DNA from: Burkholderiales bacterium
GTDB taxonomy: Bacteria; Pseudomonadota; Gammaproteobacteria; Burkholderiales; Burkholderiaceae_C
Assembly: GCA_011390055.1 (NCBI GenBank)
Contig: JAABTC010000012.1
Span: forward strand, 1 to 15,129
Direction: 5' to 3'
DNA: 15,129 bases
Below are positions 13,756-15,129 of this stretch, one piece after another (position 1 is the first letter of the stretch; every line of letters begins with the position of its first letter). The notes under the pieces are model-generated. The model worked only from the letters and a program-made list of their open reading frames with translations, did not search any database and was not told where the DNA came from. The position numbers were made by a program, and so were the translations under genes.

Positions 13756-14432
13756 TGCGCCGCGGCTGCCTGCTCCTCCTCGCCGCAGCCAGCGCGGCCG
13801 GCTGTTCGACGGTCGACCGCTACCGGGTGCCGCCGGTGGCGATCGCCGAAGCGCCGGCGGCCGTCACCGCAACGCCGCCGGTGGTCATCGCCACCAACGG
13901 CGCGATTTACCAGGCGACGGCCTACCGGCCGCTGTTCGAAGACCATCGCGCGCGTCTGCCGGGCGACACGCTGACCGTGCAGATCGTCGAGAAGGTGAGT
14001 GCGAGCCAGAAGTCCACCTCGTCGGTCGACAAGAGCGGCGAGTTGAGCGGCGCGATCACGGCGCTGCCCGGCCTGGCGGCCAACTCCTTCGGCCGTGCCT
14101 CGGTGGGTGGCACCGGCAGCAATGCCTTCGGCGGCAAGGGTGCCACCGAAACCAGCAACGACTTCAGCGGCACCATCACCACCATCGTCACCGGCGTGCT
14201 GCCCAACGGGCACCTGTTGATCCAGGGCGAGAAGCAGATCGGCGTGAATGCCAATGTCGACGTGCTGCGTTTCTCGGGCCAGGTCGATCCGCGGGCCATC
14301 CAGGCCGGCAACAGCGTGCCGAGCGCGCAGGTGGCCAACGTGCGCGTCGAGCAACGCAGCCGCGGCCAGCAGGCCGACGCGCAGGTGATGGGCCTGCTGG
14401 GCCGCTTCTTTCTCAACGTTCTTCCAATCTAG
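13755..14432 (+). CDS. flgH: Flagellar L-ring lipoprotein FlgH
   Basis: Outer-membrane lipoprotein forming the L ring around the rod. The 225-residue precursor has a signal peptide with lipobox SAAGC (lipidated C17). Conserved FlgH segments are LFEDHRARLPGDTLTVQIVE, KVSASQKS, the Gly/Ser/Asn-rich middle with FGGKG, and SNDFSGTITTIVTGVLPNGH followed by LLIQGEKQIGVN. The end VMGLLGRFFLNVLPI is typical. The position -3 residue of the lipobox is Ala rather than the usual Leu, which is tolerated. It is translationally coupled to flgG and precedes flgI by eight bases. Confidence 0.96.
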   Translation: MRRGCLLLLAAASAAGCSTVDRYRVPPVAIAEAPAAVTATPPVVIATNGAIYQATAYRPLFEDHRARLPGDTLTVQIVEKVSASQKSTSSVDKSGELSGAITALPGLAANSFGRASVGGTGSNAFGGKGATETSNDFSGTITTIVTGVLPNGHLLIQGEKQIGVNANVDVLRFSGQVDPRAIQAGNSVPSAQVANVRVEQRSRGQQADAQVMGLLGRFFLNVLPI

Positions 14433-14440
14433 CGCGCACG

Positions 14441-15129
14441 ATGACCGACTCGACGATCGACCGTCTTCTTCGCGCCGCCATCGCGCTGACCTTCTTTGCG
14501 GCCAGCGCCGCGCTGTGGTGGCCGATGGGCGCGCAGGCGGCCACGCGCATCAAGGAAGTTGCCAGCGTGCAGGGCGTGCGCGCCAACCAACTGGTCGGCT
14601 ACGGCCTGGTGGTCGGCCTCGACGGCAGCGGCGACCAGTCGAGCGGCGCGCCGTTCACCGCGCAGAGCCTGAATGCGTTGCTCCAGCAGATGGGGGTCAC
14701 GGTGCCGCCCGGGGTGCAGATGCAGCCGAAGAACGTGGCCGCGGTGATGGTCACGGCCAGCCTGCCGGCGTTCGCGCAACCCGGCCAGCAGATCGACGTC
14801 AACGTCTCTTCGCTCGGCAATGCCAAGAGCCTGCGGGGCGGCACCCTCATCGCCACGCCGCTCAAAGGAGCGGACGGCGCGCTCTACGCCATGGCGCAGG
14901 GCAATTTGATCGTGGGCGGCGCTGGCGCCTCGGCCGCCGGCTCCAAGGTGCAGATCAACCACCTCTCGGCCGGCCGCGTGCCGCAGGGGGCCACGGTGGA
15001 GCGCGCGGTGCCGACGCCGCTGGCCCAGGGCGAGTACCTGCAACTCGATCTCGGCAGCAGCGATTTCGCGATGGCCCGCGACGTGGTGCGCGCCATCAAC
15101 CGGGCCAAGGGCGAAGGCACCGCCTACGC
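14441..15129 (+). CDS. flgI: Flagellar P-ring protein FlgI (5' part)
   Basis: Periplasmic P-ring protein. The first 229 codons are in the window and the frame is open to the edge; full FlgI is usually about 370 residues. The signal peptide has a hydrophobic core at about residues 15-27 and ends AQA (33) before ATRIKEVASVQGVR. NQLVGYGLVVGLDGSGD, FTAQSLNALLQQMGV, KNVAAVMVTASLPAFAQPGQ and LRGGTLIATPLKGADG are strongly conserved FlgI segments. The ATG at 14441 follows the flgH stop by eight bases and has no clear Shine-Dalgarno, so coupling to flgH is likely. Confidence 0.95.
   Translation, partial: MTDSTIDRLLRAAIALTFFAASAALWWPMGAQAATRIKEVASVQGVRANQLVGYGLVVGLDGSGDQSSGAPFTAQSLNALLQQMGVTVPPGVQMQPKNVAAVMVTASLPAFAQPGQQIDVNVSSLGNAKSLRGGTLIATPLKGADGALYAMAQGNLIVGGAGASAAGSKVQINHLSAGRVPQGATVERAVPTPLAQGEYLQLDLGSSDFAMARDVVRAINRAKGEGTAY

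Noticed and set aside
1..15129. CRISPR arrays, tRNA or rRNA genes, integrase or transposase genes
   Set aside because: I found no regularly spaced direct repeats, no cloverleaf or rRNA-like segments, and no recombinase motifs in any gene.

Overview
The window is a GC-rich chromosomal segment that looks like a betaproteobacterium of the order Burkholderiales, most likely near the Rubrivivax/Leptothrix/Methylibium group. The evidence is the gene neighbourhood (pth, a 2[4Fe-4S] ferredoxin, coaD and rsmD together), a PEP-CTERM protein, TRAP transporter genes, flagellar genes, and intergenic repeats of the 'cgctcgctgcgctcgctg' style that I associate with this group. The placement is inference from content; no marker gene such as rRNA is present.

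Layout. Positions 19-1043 (+): pth, then a secreted DUF4124-type protein coupled to it by an ATGA overlap. Positions 1034-3208 (-): one compact run, read right to left, hisF, rsmD, coaD and a YfhL-type ferredoxin; hisF/rsmD and rsmD/coaD overlap by 4 bases, and rsmD starts at TTG. Positions 3311-3895 (+): a CHRD-domain protein with signal peptide and PEP-CTERM tail, lying against the histidine genes and separating hisF from hisA. Positions 3909-5337 (-): hisA and hisH. Positions 5338-5905: 568 bases without a gene, filled by two diverged copies of a ~238-bp element with ~30-bp terminal inverted repeats, head to head, so that the whole block is a ~520-bp imperfect palindrome. Positions 5906-8917: a TRAP transporter, with dctM and dctQ on the minus strand and the binding protein dctP divergent on the plus strand. 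Positions 9062-12763 (+): two paralogous genes, a stand-alone MshEN-like protein without ATPase, then an 832-residue PilB/GspE-family ATPase sharing the same unrecognised N-terminal domain. Positions 12764-12972: a hairpin-rich repeat. Positions 12973-15129 (+): flgG, flgH and the 5' part of flgI, which runs off the window.

Function. HisH and HisF form imidazole-glycerol-phosphate synthase, and HisA makes its substrate, yet the three genes lie in two transcription units split by the CHRD gene. RsmD, CoaD, Pth and ferredoxin are housekeeping functions. DctPQM is a complete tripartite importer of unknown substrate. FlgG/H/I build the distal rod, L ring and P ring of the flagellum. The most original part is the paralogous pair at 9062-12763: the ATPase has four copies of a 24-residue motif at an exact 30-residue period, resembling the c-di-GMP-binding MshEN repeat, and its partner has two good copies and one degenerate copy but no ATPase. 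No pilus or type II secretion genes lie beside them, and flagellar genes follow directly. Two normally continuous operons (his and flg) are broken in this window, and at each break there is an intergenic repeat or a foreign-looking gene.
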